DNA from: Candidatus Peregrinibacteria bacterium Greene1014_49
Lineage (GTDB): Bacteria; Patescibacteriota; Gracilibacteria; Peribacterales; Peribacteraceae
NCBI GenBank assembly: GCA_007376635.1
Contig: VMGQ01000001.1
Location: forward strand, 1-32,095
Direction: 5' to 3'
Length of the DNA stretch: 32,095 bases
The position numbers and the translations under genes were made by a program. The notes beneath the pieces are model-generated. The model searched no databases. It was not told where the DNA came from and saw only the letters and a program-made list of their open reading frames with translations. Of the stretch, positions 1 through 8,172 are shown in pieces (the stretch's first letter is position 1; each line of letters opens with the position of its first letter).

Positions 1-917
1 CTGCAGAAGCAATCGGAGGATCCCGGGATTTGGTCAGACCAGAAAGCAGCCAATGCACTGTTTGCTGATCTCCGATCTCTGAAGAAAACTTGGGAACCGG
101 TGAGTACTATGCTTGCGGAAGTGAACGATCTTTTGGAATTAACCGCGCAAGCGGCACTGGGAGATCTTGCCGATCTGGAAAAGGAATATGCGAAGCTCGA
201 AACGCAATGGAAATCAGTCGAGACGCAGCTCTATCTCTCTGGAGAATACGATGCGGGCAACTGCTACATCACCATCAGTGGCGGAGCTGGCGGTACCGAA
301 GCCCAGGACTGGGCAGCAATGCTTCTAAGAATGTATCTGCGGTACTGCGAACGCCAGGGGTGGAAAACGGATCTGGTGGATAAAACAGATGGACAGGAAG
401 CGGGAATAAAAACCGCAACGATCTATATTGAGGGATCAATGGCCTACGGATACTTGAAATGTGAACGCGGCACACATCGCCTTGTACGTCTTTCTCCTTT
501 TAATGCTAAAAGCCTACGCCAGACAAGCTTTGCTCTTGTAGAGGTTCTGCCAGAGATTGAAGAAACAGAAGTGGCAATCAACCAAAGCGATCTCCGAGTC
601 GATACCTTTCGCAGCGGCGGCGCCGGAGGACAGAACGTGAACATTCACAGCTCCAGAATCGCGCACGCGCCTTAGGCATACTCCGGGCAAAACTTCTCGA
701 GAAACAAGAGGCTGCAGATTTGGCGACGAAGAAAGAATTAAAGGGCGCAACGAAAAGCGCAGACTTCGGTCAACAGATACGGAGCTACGTTCTGCATCCG
801 TACCAGATGGTAAAAGATCTCCGTACGGATACGGAAACAAGTGATACGCAAGGAGTGCTGGATGGAGATATACAGCAATTTGTGGATGCGGAGCTGAAGA
901 GGTTGGCGAAAGGATAG
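1..917 (+). pseudogene. prfB: Peptide chain release factor 2, 5'-truncated by the window edge and disrupted by an internal out-of-frame deletion
   Basis: Frame 1 reads LQKQSEDPGIWSDQKAANALF... from base 1 through GGAGGTEAQDW, CERGTHRLVRLSPF and the GGQ region ([10 protein letters not shown]), then stops at 675. The expected C-terminus ([35 protein letters not shown]...[15 protein letters not shown]...) continues in another frame from about 642 to 917. Confidence 0.88.
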
Positions 918-919
918 AC

Positions 920-1007
920 GGAGACCAATGAAACCAAGGAGACCAAGGAACAGAATCTGTTCATGTAAAACGTCTGTTCCTTGGTTTCATTGGTCTCCTT
1001 GGTTTCC
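920..1007. repeat. Imperfect long inverted repeat (hairpin) downstream of prfB
   Basis: ggagaccaatgaaaccaagg[agaccaagg]aacaga at 920-954 pairs with tctgttccttggtttcattggtctcc at 973-998 once a 9-nt duplicated unit in the left arm is bulged out; followed by another ttggtttcc unit. Confidence 0.75.
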
Positions 1008-1008
1008 T

Positions 1009-1041
1009 AAAAAAAGACCCCCGTTTTCACGGAGGCCTTTT
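1009..1041 (-). terminator. Rho-independent terminator for the minus-strand histone-fold ORF
   Basis: Minus strand reads aaaaggcctccgtGAAAacgggggtcttttttt: GC stem, GAAA loop, T-run, directly after the stop codon at 1061. Confidence 0.75.
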
Positions 1042-1060
1042 GATTCCGAGAATCAGATCT

Positions 1061-1231
1061 TTACAGATCGCACGGGCGAACAGTCTTGCGACCGTTGTCG
1101 CTGGCGCGCTTCACTGCTGCCTTGAGAGCAGCCTCGAGAAATGCGCTTGCTGCCTCAGCGAGGTCACCAGCAGCCATCATGTTGTGCTTCTTGACAACTT
1201 CCTTGATTTTCGAAGCGACGACGTAGGACAT
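1061..1231 (-). CDS. Short histone-fold protein (bacterial histone / DUF1931-like), 56 aa, absent from the ORF track
   Basis: Manual translation: MSYVVASKIKEVVKKHNMMAAGDLAEAASAFLEAALKAAVKRASDNGRKTVRPCDL*. The NGRKTVRPxDL signature resembles the GRKTVxxxDI end of archaeal/bacterial histones; two helices precede it; terminator immediately downstream. Confidence 0.8.
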   Translation of the reverse strand: MSYVVASKIKEVVKKHNMMAAGDLAEAASAFLEAALKAAVKRASDNGRKTVRPCDL

Positions 1232-1452
1232 GAAATAAGGGGGGAAGAAGTAGACGGCGAGATACTAGCAGTCAAAACCCCCTCTGCAAGCTAAAAATCC
1301 ACGTCTAATGGTGAATTCGGCTTGGCAAAAGCAATTGACGGAATAGGCGTTTTGCTAGGGATTACATAACATATAAGCCATTTTGACTCATTCTTTCCGC
1401 TATCCCATAAGAAAAAGCGGAGAAAGTGGAAATGGTGAGATTATTTATGGAA

Positions 1453-1543
1453 TGGCGGAGAGAGAGGGATTCGAACCCTCGAGACCCTTTTGGGGCCTAC
1501 GCGATTTCGAGTCGCGCGCCTTCGACCACTCGGCCATCTCTCC
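1453..1543 (-). tRNA. tRNA-Ser (CGA anticodon), CCA encoded
   Basis: Minus strand: GGAGAGAtGGCCGAGTGGTcgaaggcgCGCGActCGAaaTCGCGtaggccccaaaagggtctcGAGGGTTCGAATCCCTCTCTCTCCgCCA. Acceptor GGAGAGA/TCTCTCC, anticodon stem CGCGA/TCGCG, loop CTCGAAA, long variable arm. Confidence 0.96.
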
Positions 1544-1599
1544 AGCAGAGAGATTCTACAGGAGGAAAGATGGATACAAACACATCGAACAACGTTTTC

Positions 1600-1745
1600 G
1601 TCGCCCCTGAACAATTCCGTCGCGCTTCACCGCGAAGCAGGGGGGTCAAAAGCGCGCTGTCTGACGAGCGAGCCGCAGCGAGCGAGGAGTTCGCGCTTTT
1701 GCCCCTGCGAGCGGTATGAAGCGCAGGAATTGTTCACCGGGCGAC
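1600..1745. repeat. Long imperfect inverted repeat, REP/MITE-like element
   Basis: gtcgccc-ctgaacaattcc-gcgcttca-ccgc-gcagggg-caaaagcgcg reappears as its reverse complement (cgcgcttttg-cccctgc-gcgg-tgaagcgc-aggaattgttca-ccgggcgac). Confidence 0.8.
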
Positions 1746-1759
1746 ACGCTTTTCTTTGC

Positions 1760-1793
1760 GGTACTTTCTTTTGGCAAGACAAAAGAAAGTACC
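1760..1793. repeat. Perfect 13-bp inverted repeat GGTACTTTCTTTT-GGCAAGAC-AAAAGAAAGTACC
   Basis: Exact 13/13 match between the arms with an 8-nt loop, adjacent to the 1600-1745 element. Confidence 0.85.
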
Positions 1794-1879
1794 AACCTAA
1801 TCGCATAGGGACGCGCAGGAAGAATCGTGCGCTGGGAAAATATTGCACGCGTACAGCGCCAAGTTTGCACCCGTAGCGT

Positions 1880-1905
1880 CAAAAACCGCACCCCAGTAGG
1901 GGTGC
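1880..1905 (-). terminator. Rho-independent terminator of the ATPase gene
   Basis: Minus strand GCACCCC-TACT-GGGGTGC followed by GGTTTTTGA, just downstream of the stop at 1921. Confidence 0.75.
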
Positions 1906-1920
1906 TCTGGTGGGATGCTG

Positions 1921-4161
1921 TTAGATAAGAGGTTCTTCAAATCTTTCCTCCACCCCCATTTCATCCTCCGCAGGCGGCGCACTTGCGGATTCATCCCACT
2001 TCTTGAGCATCTTTTCCACCTCTACCCTTGGAGCCGCGTACTTGCGACGAGATTCGGCGAGAATCTGTGCGGAGCAATCGTCAGTAACTTTCGGCACGTC
2101 AATGGTGCGACCAGAAAACGCTTCGCGGCTTTCACCGGCAACGGACATCTTGCAGTAAAACTCCCGGACACCCAGGTTGATGATGTCGCGCTCTTTGAAA
2201 ACGGGGTTGTATTCTTTCTCCAAAATCTGGGCATCTTCAGCACCGACGCGGAAGCTGATCATCGAACCGACGTTGCCGAAGACCGTTTCGCGGATCTTGC
2301 TACTCAGCTGCCCCATGTACTGGTGCGCGATTGTGAGATTCAAGTGATACTTGCGCGCTTCGGAGAGAATTTCGTAGAAGGTATCGGTCGCGAAGTTCTG
2401 GAACTCGTCGATGTAGAAGTAGAAATCTGGCCGCTTCTCTTCTGCAGTATCGGCTCGGCTCATGGCCGCCTGGTACATTTTTGTGATGATCATGGAACCA
2501 AGGAGCGAGGAGTTTTCCTCTCCTAGAAGACCTTTACTCACTTTCATGAGCAGAATTTTTTTATTGTCCATGATATCGCGGATATCGAACTTCGTTTCCA
2601 CCTGTCCGATGATATTGCGGATCATATTTGTGGCGACGAGCTGACCCACTTTATTCAGCAACGGCGTAATCGCCTCGGCATCGAATTTCTCGCTCCATGC
2701 GGCAAACTCCGAAACCCAGAAGCTCTTCACCACGTTATCCTCGATATGCGCAACGATCTTCTGGCGATAGTTTTTATCCGTGAGCATTTTGAGAATGCTC
2801 AGAACAGTGGTGTTTGGGCTATCAAGAAGAGCGAGTGTTGTATAGCGAAGAACGTGCTCCAGTCTGTACGTCCAGTTATCGCCAAAGAGCTTTTTAAAGA
2901 TATCAAGGAAACCGATCGTCAGCTGCATCTTGTAGGCCTCGTCAACTTTGCTGAGGGGATTAAACGCAATGGGAAACTCCGTATCCGCCGGATCAAAGAG
3001 CACCACATCTTTTATGCGTTCTCTAGGGACATAGCGCAGCACCGCATCGACCAAATCGCCGTGCGGATCCAAGACAGCAACGCCGTGGCCTGCATGCATA
3101 TCCGTATGGATAACGAGCTCTAAGAGTTTGGATTTTCCAGAGCCGGATTTCCCAACAAGATAGAGGTGCCGGCGTCGATCCTCGCGCCTAACACCAAAGG
3201 GAACGAAGCTGCCGTGATAATTGGTGACACCAAAGGCTGAGACCCCGGACTCCCCTGCTTTAGGTAAGTCATGAGGAGGATCGGATTTGCGGGAAAGCAC
3301 GTGCACGATATGCGGAACAATATCCGCGTTGGGGAAGTGATACAGCGTCGCTGCTTCCTTGGCGCTCAAGGTAAACCCCTTCCCAAGTGTGCGCGAGCGA
3401 TACCGATCCATGAAGGCTTGCCCCGTTTGAAAGCGCCCTGCGGCAAATCCGTTGATGTCGGTATCATTGAAATGGAAAAAGCTGTTCACCACAGCATTGA
3501 GCTTAAGCTGTGCTTCTTCGGCAGAAGCCGCAACGTAGCCGCACCGAATGGTTGCAAGAAAGGGCTTGCTCTTCTCTTTTTCATGCGCAGCGGCACTTCG
3601 CCGATCGGCAATGCCTGATCTCCCCTCTTTGCGCATGCGATCACGGATGGAGAATGCTTTTCGCACCTTCGACATCCGGTACCGGAGTGTGTGGAAGAAG
3701 TGATACGCGGCAGTGTCATCCTCAGGTTCAATGACGATTTGCACCCACACCTGTTCAGTTTTGCTGATTTTGCTGATAACCGAAAACAGTCGCGACTGAC
3801 TGTCTTCCTCGTACTGATCATACGTGCGAATAGGAAACACATCCTTCTCGAGGAGCTTGAGCTCCACTCCCGCAACGTGCTGCGTCGTTGCATCAAACGT
3901 CGATGTGTAGTCTTGTGTCTCGCGAATTTCAGCCTCGGGAAATGTGGCGTAAATCAACCCTTCGATCGTCTCCTTGAACTTCTCGTCCATCACCGCATAG
4001 AAGTACGTGTACTGCGCAAGTCCGAAGAATTCAAAGGAGAAGTGCTCCCCGGTCACGGTATTGCGCAGACTCAGCAGAAGTTCCTGGAATTTGGATTCCC
4101 CTTTTTTCTCGCCTTCTTTCCCTTGTGGCACGATGATGTGGAGATACCGGAGATTTGCCAT
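1921..4161 (-). CDS. Type IV secretion / conjugation-type ATPase (DUF87/TraD-VirB4-like)
   Basis: Walker A LVGKSGSGKSKLLE, Walker B FYFYIDEFQNFATDTF, VAVLDPHGDLVD, SEARKYHLNLTIAHQYMGQL; 746 aa continuous ORF. Confidence 0.88.
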   Translation of the reverse strand: MANLRYLHIIVPQGKEGEKKGESKFQELLLSLRNTVTGEHFSFEFFGLAQYTYFYAVMDEKFKETIEGLIYATFPEAEIRETQDYTSTFDATTQHVAGVELKLLEKDVFPIRTYDQYEEDSQSRLFSVISKISKTEQVWVQIVIEPEDDTAAYHFFHTLRYRMSKVRKAFSIRDRMRKEGRSGIADRRSAAAHEKEKSKPFLATIRCGYVAASAEEAQLKLNAVVNSFFHFNDTDINGFAAGRFQTGQAFMDRYRSRTLGKGFTLSAKEAATLYHFPNADIVPHIVHVLSRKSDPPHDLPKAGESGVSAFGVTNYHGSFVPFGVRREDRRRHLYLVGKSGSGKSKLLELVIHTDMHAGHGVAVLDPHGDLVDAVLRYVPRERIKDVVLFDPADTEFPIAFNPLSKVDEAYKMQLTIGFLDIFKKLFGDNWTYRLEHVLRYTTLALLDSPNTTVLSILKMLTDKNYRQKIVAHIEDNVVKSFWVSEFAAWSEKFDAEAITPLLNKVGQLVATNMIRNIIGQVETKFDIRDIMDNKKILLMKVSKGLLGEENSSLLGSMIITKMYQAAMSRADTAEEKRPDFYFYIDEFQNFATDTFYEILSEARKYHLNLTIAHQYMGQLSSKIRETVFGNVGSMISFRVGAEDAQILEKEYNPVFKERDIINLGVREFYCKMSVAGESREAFSGRTIDVPKVTDDCSAQILAESRRKYAAPRVEVEKMLKKWDESASAPPAEDEMGVEERFEEPLI

Positions 4162-4203
4162 TTGGACGGAAGAATAATAGGCCTATTCTGTTCCCCTGCT
4201 AGC

Positions 4204-4221
4204 CAATATTGAAGAATATTG
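4204..4221. promoter_or_regulatory. Perfect inverted repeat CAATATT-GAAG-AATATTG between the ATPase gene and the metallopeptidase ORF
   Basis: Exact 7-4-7 palindrome in the divergent intergenic region. Confidence 0.5.
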
Positions 4222-4277
4222 ACAGGCAAGCAGCATAATTTTATTTTACGCATAAGCCGCAGTATTGCTCAGAAAGA

Positions 4278-5009
4278 ATGCGCCATCGCACACTCGAACA
4301 TCGGCAACAATTGAAGCTCAAGGAGACCACTGTCTCCCCAGTGAATAGCGGTCAGTACCGGTCACGTGGAAGAATTCAAAAAATACTCTTGCCCTATGAT
4401 CAGGTTGGCCAAAGAACTCCCCAAGTACGATGGTATCCGCCTCGCCCTGAAGGCGCTTCGCAAAACCACCCTCGTTTCCACATCGGATCACCGGGGGAAG
4501 GATTTGTACATCCTCTAGCTCCTGCTGAAATACAGGATCGTATCGCATGTTTCCCTGCTCAATTACGCGATGCCATCCAAAAGCGTCTGCACCATATCGT
4601 CTTGCCTACACATACGCAAAAACATGAGCAGAAAGAATGTTATGGAATGCATTGGGGATCATCCATCTATTTGTTCCCCGTGGAAAAAGATGGATTGGAA
4701 ATATGCTCAGCTCTTCCACATCCATTGATGCTCCAGGAGACACAACGCTTTGGTGCGAAATGGTTGTACGACGCTCAGGAAAAGAAATGGATCTGCCATT
4801 GGACAGACAGAGCCATGACCGATTTTTACCGTGAAAATGTTTTCCCGCATGAAATCGGCCATCTCCTCGATGATCGCAATACCTCTTTTCATGACCGGGA
4901 ACGATATGCCAATGCTTTTGCGATTGAACACGGGCAAGCTCCCGAATGTTTTCCGGGACGGAAAAAGCCGCACAACAATCGGAAGAATAGGAGGCACCAT
5001 GCAGTGTAA
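4278..5009 (+). CDS. Putative zinc metallopeptidase-like protein (HExxH)
   Basis: FYRENVFPHEIGHLLDDRNTSFHDRERYANAFAIEHG gives HEIGH plus downstream acidic residues; also FHIGSPGEGFVHPLAPAEIQDRI and CYGMHWGSSIYLFPVE. Exact start uncertain. Confidence 0.78.
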   Translation: MRHRTLEHRQQLKLKETTVSPVNSGQYRSRGRIQKILLPYDQVGQRTPQVRWYPPRPEGASQNHPRFHIGSPGEGFVHPLAPAEIQDRIACFPAQLRDAIQKRLHHIVLPTHTQKHEQKECYGMHWGSSIYLFPVEKDGLEICSALPHPLMLQETQRFGAKWLYDAQEKKWICHWTDRAMTDFYRENVFPHEIGHLLDDRNTSFHDRERYANAFAIEHGQAPECFPGRKKPHNNRKNRRHHAV

Positions 5010-5201
5010 ACCTACACACCTTGACGATACTTCTTTCGCAAAGACCTCTCTGCAATGCGGAATTCGCCAAACTGCGCGATGACTTTTGCTGCGTCATTTC
5101 GCGTTGTTTCCTTCAAAAGTTGGGTGTGCGCTTCCGGCCGCAATGCGGGAGATCCAACTGTTGGTGGATGCGATACTTCGGACATAAAAAAGGGGGAAGA
5201 A

Positions 5202-6878
5202 TTAATAGATTTCAGCTCGGTAACACTCTTCACACATCACTGTCTCCGTACGACCTGGAGCATATGTCGTCTCCATCCCCTTCCCGCATTTGGCGCATGC
5301 TCGATCCCAGAGCTTTCGTGGGTTCCTGAGCTTCAACCGCTCCATATAGCGGCAATCCGGACAAAGCGACGGTACTGGGACAATTTGCTGCCGATAGAAT
5401 GCGAGCTCCTGGGGAATGATTCGGTAATTGCGGGTGCATGCGCTACACGCAAGAATTTCTTCCGTGATACTTTCGGAAACATCGGTGATCTTCTCTGGAA
5501 CAGCCGCTGTTTGCGGACGGAAATCGCGAATGTCCTTTGCACGCCAGAGGAATCCCTTTGCGCGCGCCTGCTCTTCTGTAAGCGGGAAATATTCATTGGC
5601 AACCGACTCGTTATAACCGAATGGCGATAATGAAACAGGGAAGAATTGCCCGAATTCACTCGCCTTCTTCATGGCATCAATAATCTTCGGAACCAATGCT
5701 TCATATTCCTCTTCCGTGTACTGCTTATTAAAGATGCAATGCTTTTTCCGTGTGAGTCCCGAACATCCGAAACAATCGGAACAGCTGAAGCAGTACTCGC
5801 AGTAGAGAAGACGTTGTGAATGGAACACGTAGAGACAGTACGCGACGGTGTGTGCCTCGATTGTTCCGAGCGTCTCATAACAGAGCTCCGAGCGGACGTA
5901 CATGTTGCTGCTGTGATAGATATCTTTCGGCTCTACGCCTACTTGCACAGAACGGCAGTCCTGGCCATTGGTGACGTCGTAGCAATCAATGCAGTTGCGA
6001 GAGTTTTCGATCGCATCGCCGGTACACCCTTCGCAATTCACGACGTTGGCATATTTATGCACCATTTTTTTCATGGCATCTTTCCAAAGTTTCTGCATTT
6101 CCTGTGCACGTTGTAATGATCCGCGGAATGTTGCGGTGCGCTTCACGTATTCTTCCTTAGAGAGCGGCTGATTCATGAAATGATATTCCTTGTGATCGAG
6201 ATTGGTGCAGAGGCAGCAGTTCCGGCAACCGCGGAGATTGCTACTGAAGAAACAATCTTGGCAATTTTGGCTGTGACTGAGCCATTGGCACCCGTAGCAC
6301 TTCGTACAGCTGAAGGCTTCGTAACAGAGATCACTGTCGTACACGTAGCTGCAATCAATAGAATTCTTACATCGCTGCAGGAGCTTTCCGTAGTAGCAGT
6401 CCTCGCAGTATTCGGAGGAATTGATCAGGTAGCAATTCTTGCAGTACCCCGTCCCCGTCGTGAACCCCGAGTTTTCGTTCCCAAGACTGATGAGTGCCAT
6501 GCGTGGCACATCACGCTGCAACGCGGCGAACTGGTCGAAGAATGAACGGTTCAGATCGTAGTCGCGGCCATAACTCATCGGATCCCACGCATCGCTCTTC
6601 CACTCTTCCTGGGAATAGATCTTGAGTGGTTCTCCGATGATCGAGCCAGGGGCATAGATCGAGACAATGTCTTTTCCGGAGAATGATGAACGGTTTTTAG
6701 AGAGGAACCGTTCGTTACGGTGACATGTGCGCTTCTGTGTGCGGCAATCGGGACAGATTTCCGGCAATGGCAGATGTATTTGGGACTTCCCGAACCGGAA
6801 GAGCATCTTTGCGAGAAATGCCTCTTCATCCGGGGTGACCACGAAGCCGTTTTTACAGATTGCACAGGATCGTTCCAT
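5202..6878 (-). CDS. Cys-rich array protein, paralog 1 (zinc-ribbon ends, CxxC arrays)
   Basis: MERSCAICKNGFVVTPDEEAF...CPDCRTQKR...; two Cys arrays; C-terminus CSACTRNYRIIPQELAFYR...CPDCRYMER...CAKCGKGMETTYAPGR...CEECYRAEIY. Internal start preferred over 6911. Confidence 0.93.
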   Translation of the reverse strand: MERSCAICKNGFVVTPDEEAFLAKMLFRFGKSQIHLPLPEICPDCRTQKRTCHRNERFLSKNRSSFSGKDIVSIYAPGSIIGEPLKIYSQEEWKSDAWDPMSYGRDYDLNRSFFDQFAALQRDVPRMALISLGNENSGFTTGTGYCKNCYLINSSEYCEDCYYGKLLQRCKNSIDCSYVYDSDLCYEAFSCTKCYGCQWLSHSQNCQDCFFSSNLRGCRNCCLCTNLDHKEYHFMNQPLSKEEYVKRTATFRGSLQRAQEMQKLWKDAMKKMVHKYANVVNCEGCTGDAIENSRNCIDCYDVTNGQDCRSVQVGVEPKDIYHSSNMYVRSELCYETLGTIEAHTVAYCLYVFHSQRLLYCEYCFSCSDCFGCSGLTRKKHCIFNKQYTEEEYEALVPKIIDAMKKASEFGQFFPVSLSPFGYNESVANEYFPLTEEQARAKGFLWRAKDIRDFRPQTAAVPEKITDVSESITEEILACSACTRNYRIIPQELAFYRQQIVPVPSLCPDCRYMERLKLRNPRKLWDRACAKCGKGMETTYAPGRTETVMCEECYRAEIY

Positions 6879-6919
6879 AGGAAGAACGTAAAGATAGTGA
6901 TTAAAGTACAAGAATCTTA

Positions 6920-6955
6920 TATAATGGTGAAAATCACCTGTGAAGTGTTCTTCAC
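6920..6955 (+). promoter_or_regulatory. Candidate promoter -10 (TATAAT, 6920-6925) and two palindromes in the divergent region
   Basis: TATAAT followed by GGTGA-AAA-TCACC (6926-6938) and GTGAAG-TGTT-CTTCAC (6940-6955), upstream of the ATG at 6971. Confidence 0.6.
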
Positions 6956-6970
6956 GAGTAACAACACGAT

Positions 6971-7729
6971 ATGCTTACGGACTACCTTAAAACTCTTGGC
7001 CTCACAGAGAAGGAAACCCACATCGTTCTTGCACTTGCAGAACTTGGTGTACAGCCGGCTTCGGCAATCGCGCGTCGTACCGGTCTCGATCGCGTAACAG
7101 CCTATAAAAATCTTCACAAACTCGCAGAGCTTGGTTTTGTGCGCATCTATTTCCGCGATGCTGTGCAGTGTTTCGGTCTCGAGAGTATGGAAGTGATCGA
7201 GGGAAAGCTCCGTGATCGCTCGGAGTACGCGAGAGTGCTTCTCGAAAAATTTCCCACCGCAGCACAGCTTTTGAAATCTCTCGGAGGACAGGAAGGATCT
7301 GTTCCTGAATTGGAAATGTTTGAAGGAGCATCGGGGCTCAAGAGCCTGTTCCGGGATCTGCTCTTCGAACTCAAGAGCCAAAAGATTGAACAATTGCGCG
7401 TGCTCACATCAAATACCTATGAAGAACGTATTGATGATCCGGAGTTACCCGGAATCCTGAAATCCTTCTTTAAAGACCTGCAGGAACGCGGTATCCACAT
7501 TGAATATTTTGAGGCAACGGGCGGCATGGTCCCCGAACGGTTGCGAAATCTCGGAGAATCAAACCCAATGGAGGAAATGCTACGCGCGCAGGGAACGACG
7601 AATGTGTTTGTCGCTGGATCGGCGGTCTATCTCGCTTCGTACCGGGGTAGCAAAATAGGGCTGAAACTTAAGCATCATGATCTGAGTCAGATTTTTCATT
7701 TTTTGTTTGACGTTCTTGGGAAAACATAG
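6971..7729 (+). CDS. TrmB-like transcriptional regulator (wHTH plus C-terminal effector domain)
   Basis: MLTDYLKTLGLTEKETHIVLALAELGVQPASAIARRTGLDRVTAYKNLHKLAELGFVRIYFRDAVQCFGL: TrmB-type winged HTH; C-terminal part shared with the ORF at 9929. Confidence 0.88.
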   Translation: MLTDYLKTLGLTEKETHIVLALAELGVQPASAIARRTGLDRVTAYKNLHKLAELGFVRIYFRDAVQCFGLESMEVIEGKLRDRSEYARVLLEKFPTAAQLLKSLGGQEGSVPELEMFEGASGLKSLFRDLLFELKSQKIEQLRVLTSNTYEERIDDPELPGILKSFFKDLQERGIHIEYFEATGGMVPERLRNLGESNPMEEMLRAQGTTNVFVAGSAVYLASYRGSKIGLKLKHHDLSQIFHFLFDVLGKT

Positions 7730-7862
7730 GAAATATTCACGTGTTCTTTTTGATCATAGAACCGGAATTTTGTTTTTGTGATGCGGAAAATACGATTATC
7801 GTATTTCTCGTCAATGCAACACGGCAAGACATCTATTATCCACATGTTACACTCGTGTCCCA

Positions 7863-8156
7863 ATGCCCAAGGCACCCGCCATCACCAACCGGATACTCCT
7901 ACAGCACATACAAGGTATGCGCACTGCCGTGGAAACACGTCTGGAATGCTTGGAAAAAGATGTGAAAAGTCTGAAAACGGACGTTGGAGTTCTTAAAATA
8001 GATGTTGGTGTAATGAAAATCGACGTTGGTGTTTTAAAAAAAGATATTGTGTTTGTAAAAGACGCCCTTCAACGCCTTTACACTCATCGCGTCAACATGC
8101 TTGTGAGAATTCAGAAACTGGAATCCGTAGTCGGGATTCAACAGCAACCGAGTTGA
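7863..8156 (+). CDS. Small coiled-coil protein with tandem heptad repeats
   Basis: VKSLKTD-VGVLKID-VGVMKID-VGVLKKD-IVFVKDA in-frame 7-residue repeats; 97 aa. Confidence 0.65.
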   Translation: MPKAPAITNRILLQHIQGMRTAVETRLECLEKDVKSLKTDVGVLKIDVGVMKIDVGVLKKDIVFVKDALQRLYTHRVNMLVRIQKLESVVGIQQQPS

Positions 8157-8172
8157 TTATTGGTTCACGAAG

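Noticed and set aside
1-917. Classical prfB programmed +1 frameshift
   Set aside because: That site lies near codon 25 at CUU-UGA; the break here lies just after the GGQ motif and is accompanied by loss of conserved residues, which indicates deletion rather than recoding.
1040-1294. 84-aa plus-strand ORF
   Set aside because: Antisense to the histone-fold ORF, which has a coherent protein signature and a terminator; the plus-strand translation has no recognisable features.
1383-1891. ORFs 1383-1610, 1426-1719, 1490-1876, 1627-1848 and 1646-1891
   Set aside because: They overlap tRNA-Ser and the inverted-repeat element; translations are low complexity or reflect repeat sequence.
1915-4212. 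Plus-strand ORFs 1915-2526, 2746-3123, 3271-3618 and 3691-4212
   Set aside because: Antisense to the well-supported 746-aa ATPase ORF.
5012-5233. Minus-strand 73-aa ORF downstream of paralog 1
   Set aside because: Could encode a small protein if started at the internal Met (5185), but no family signature or other support was found.
5055-6545. Plus-strand ORFs antisense to paralog 1 (5055-5630, 5820-6116, 6180-6545 and similar ORFs opposite every Cys-array gene)
   Set aside because: They are shadows of Cys/Asp/Asn-rich coding: the complement of TGC/GAC/AAC codons yields long open Ala/Val/Ile-rich frames. None shows a recognisable domain or a regulatory context.
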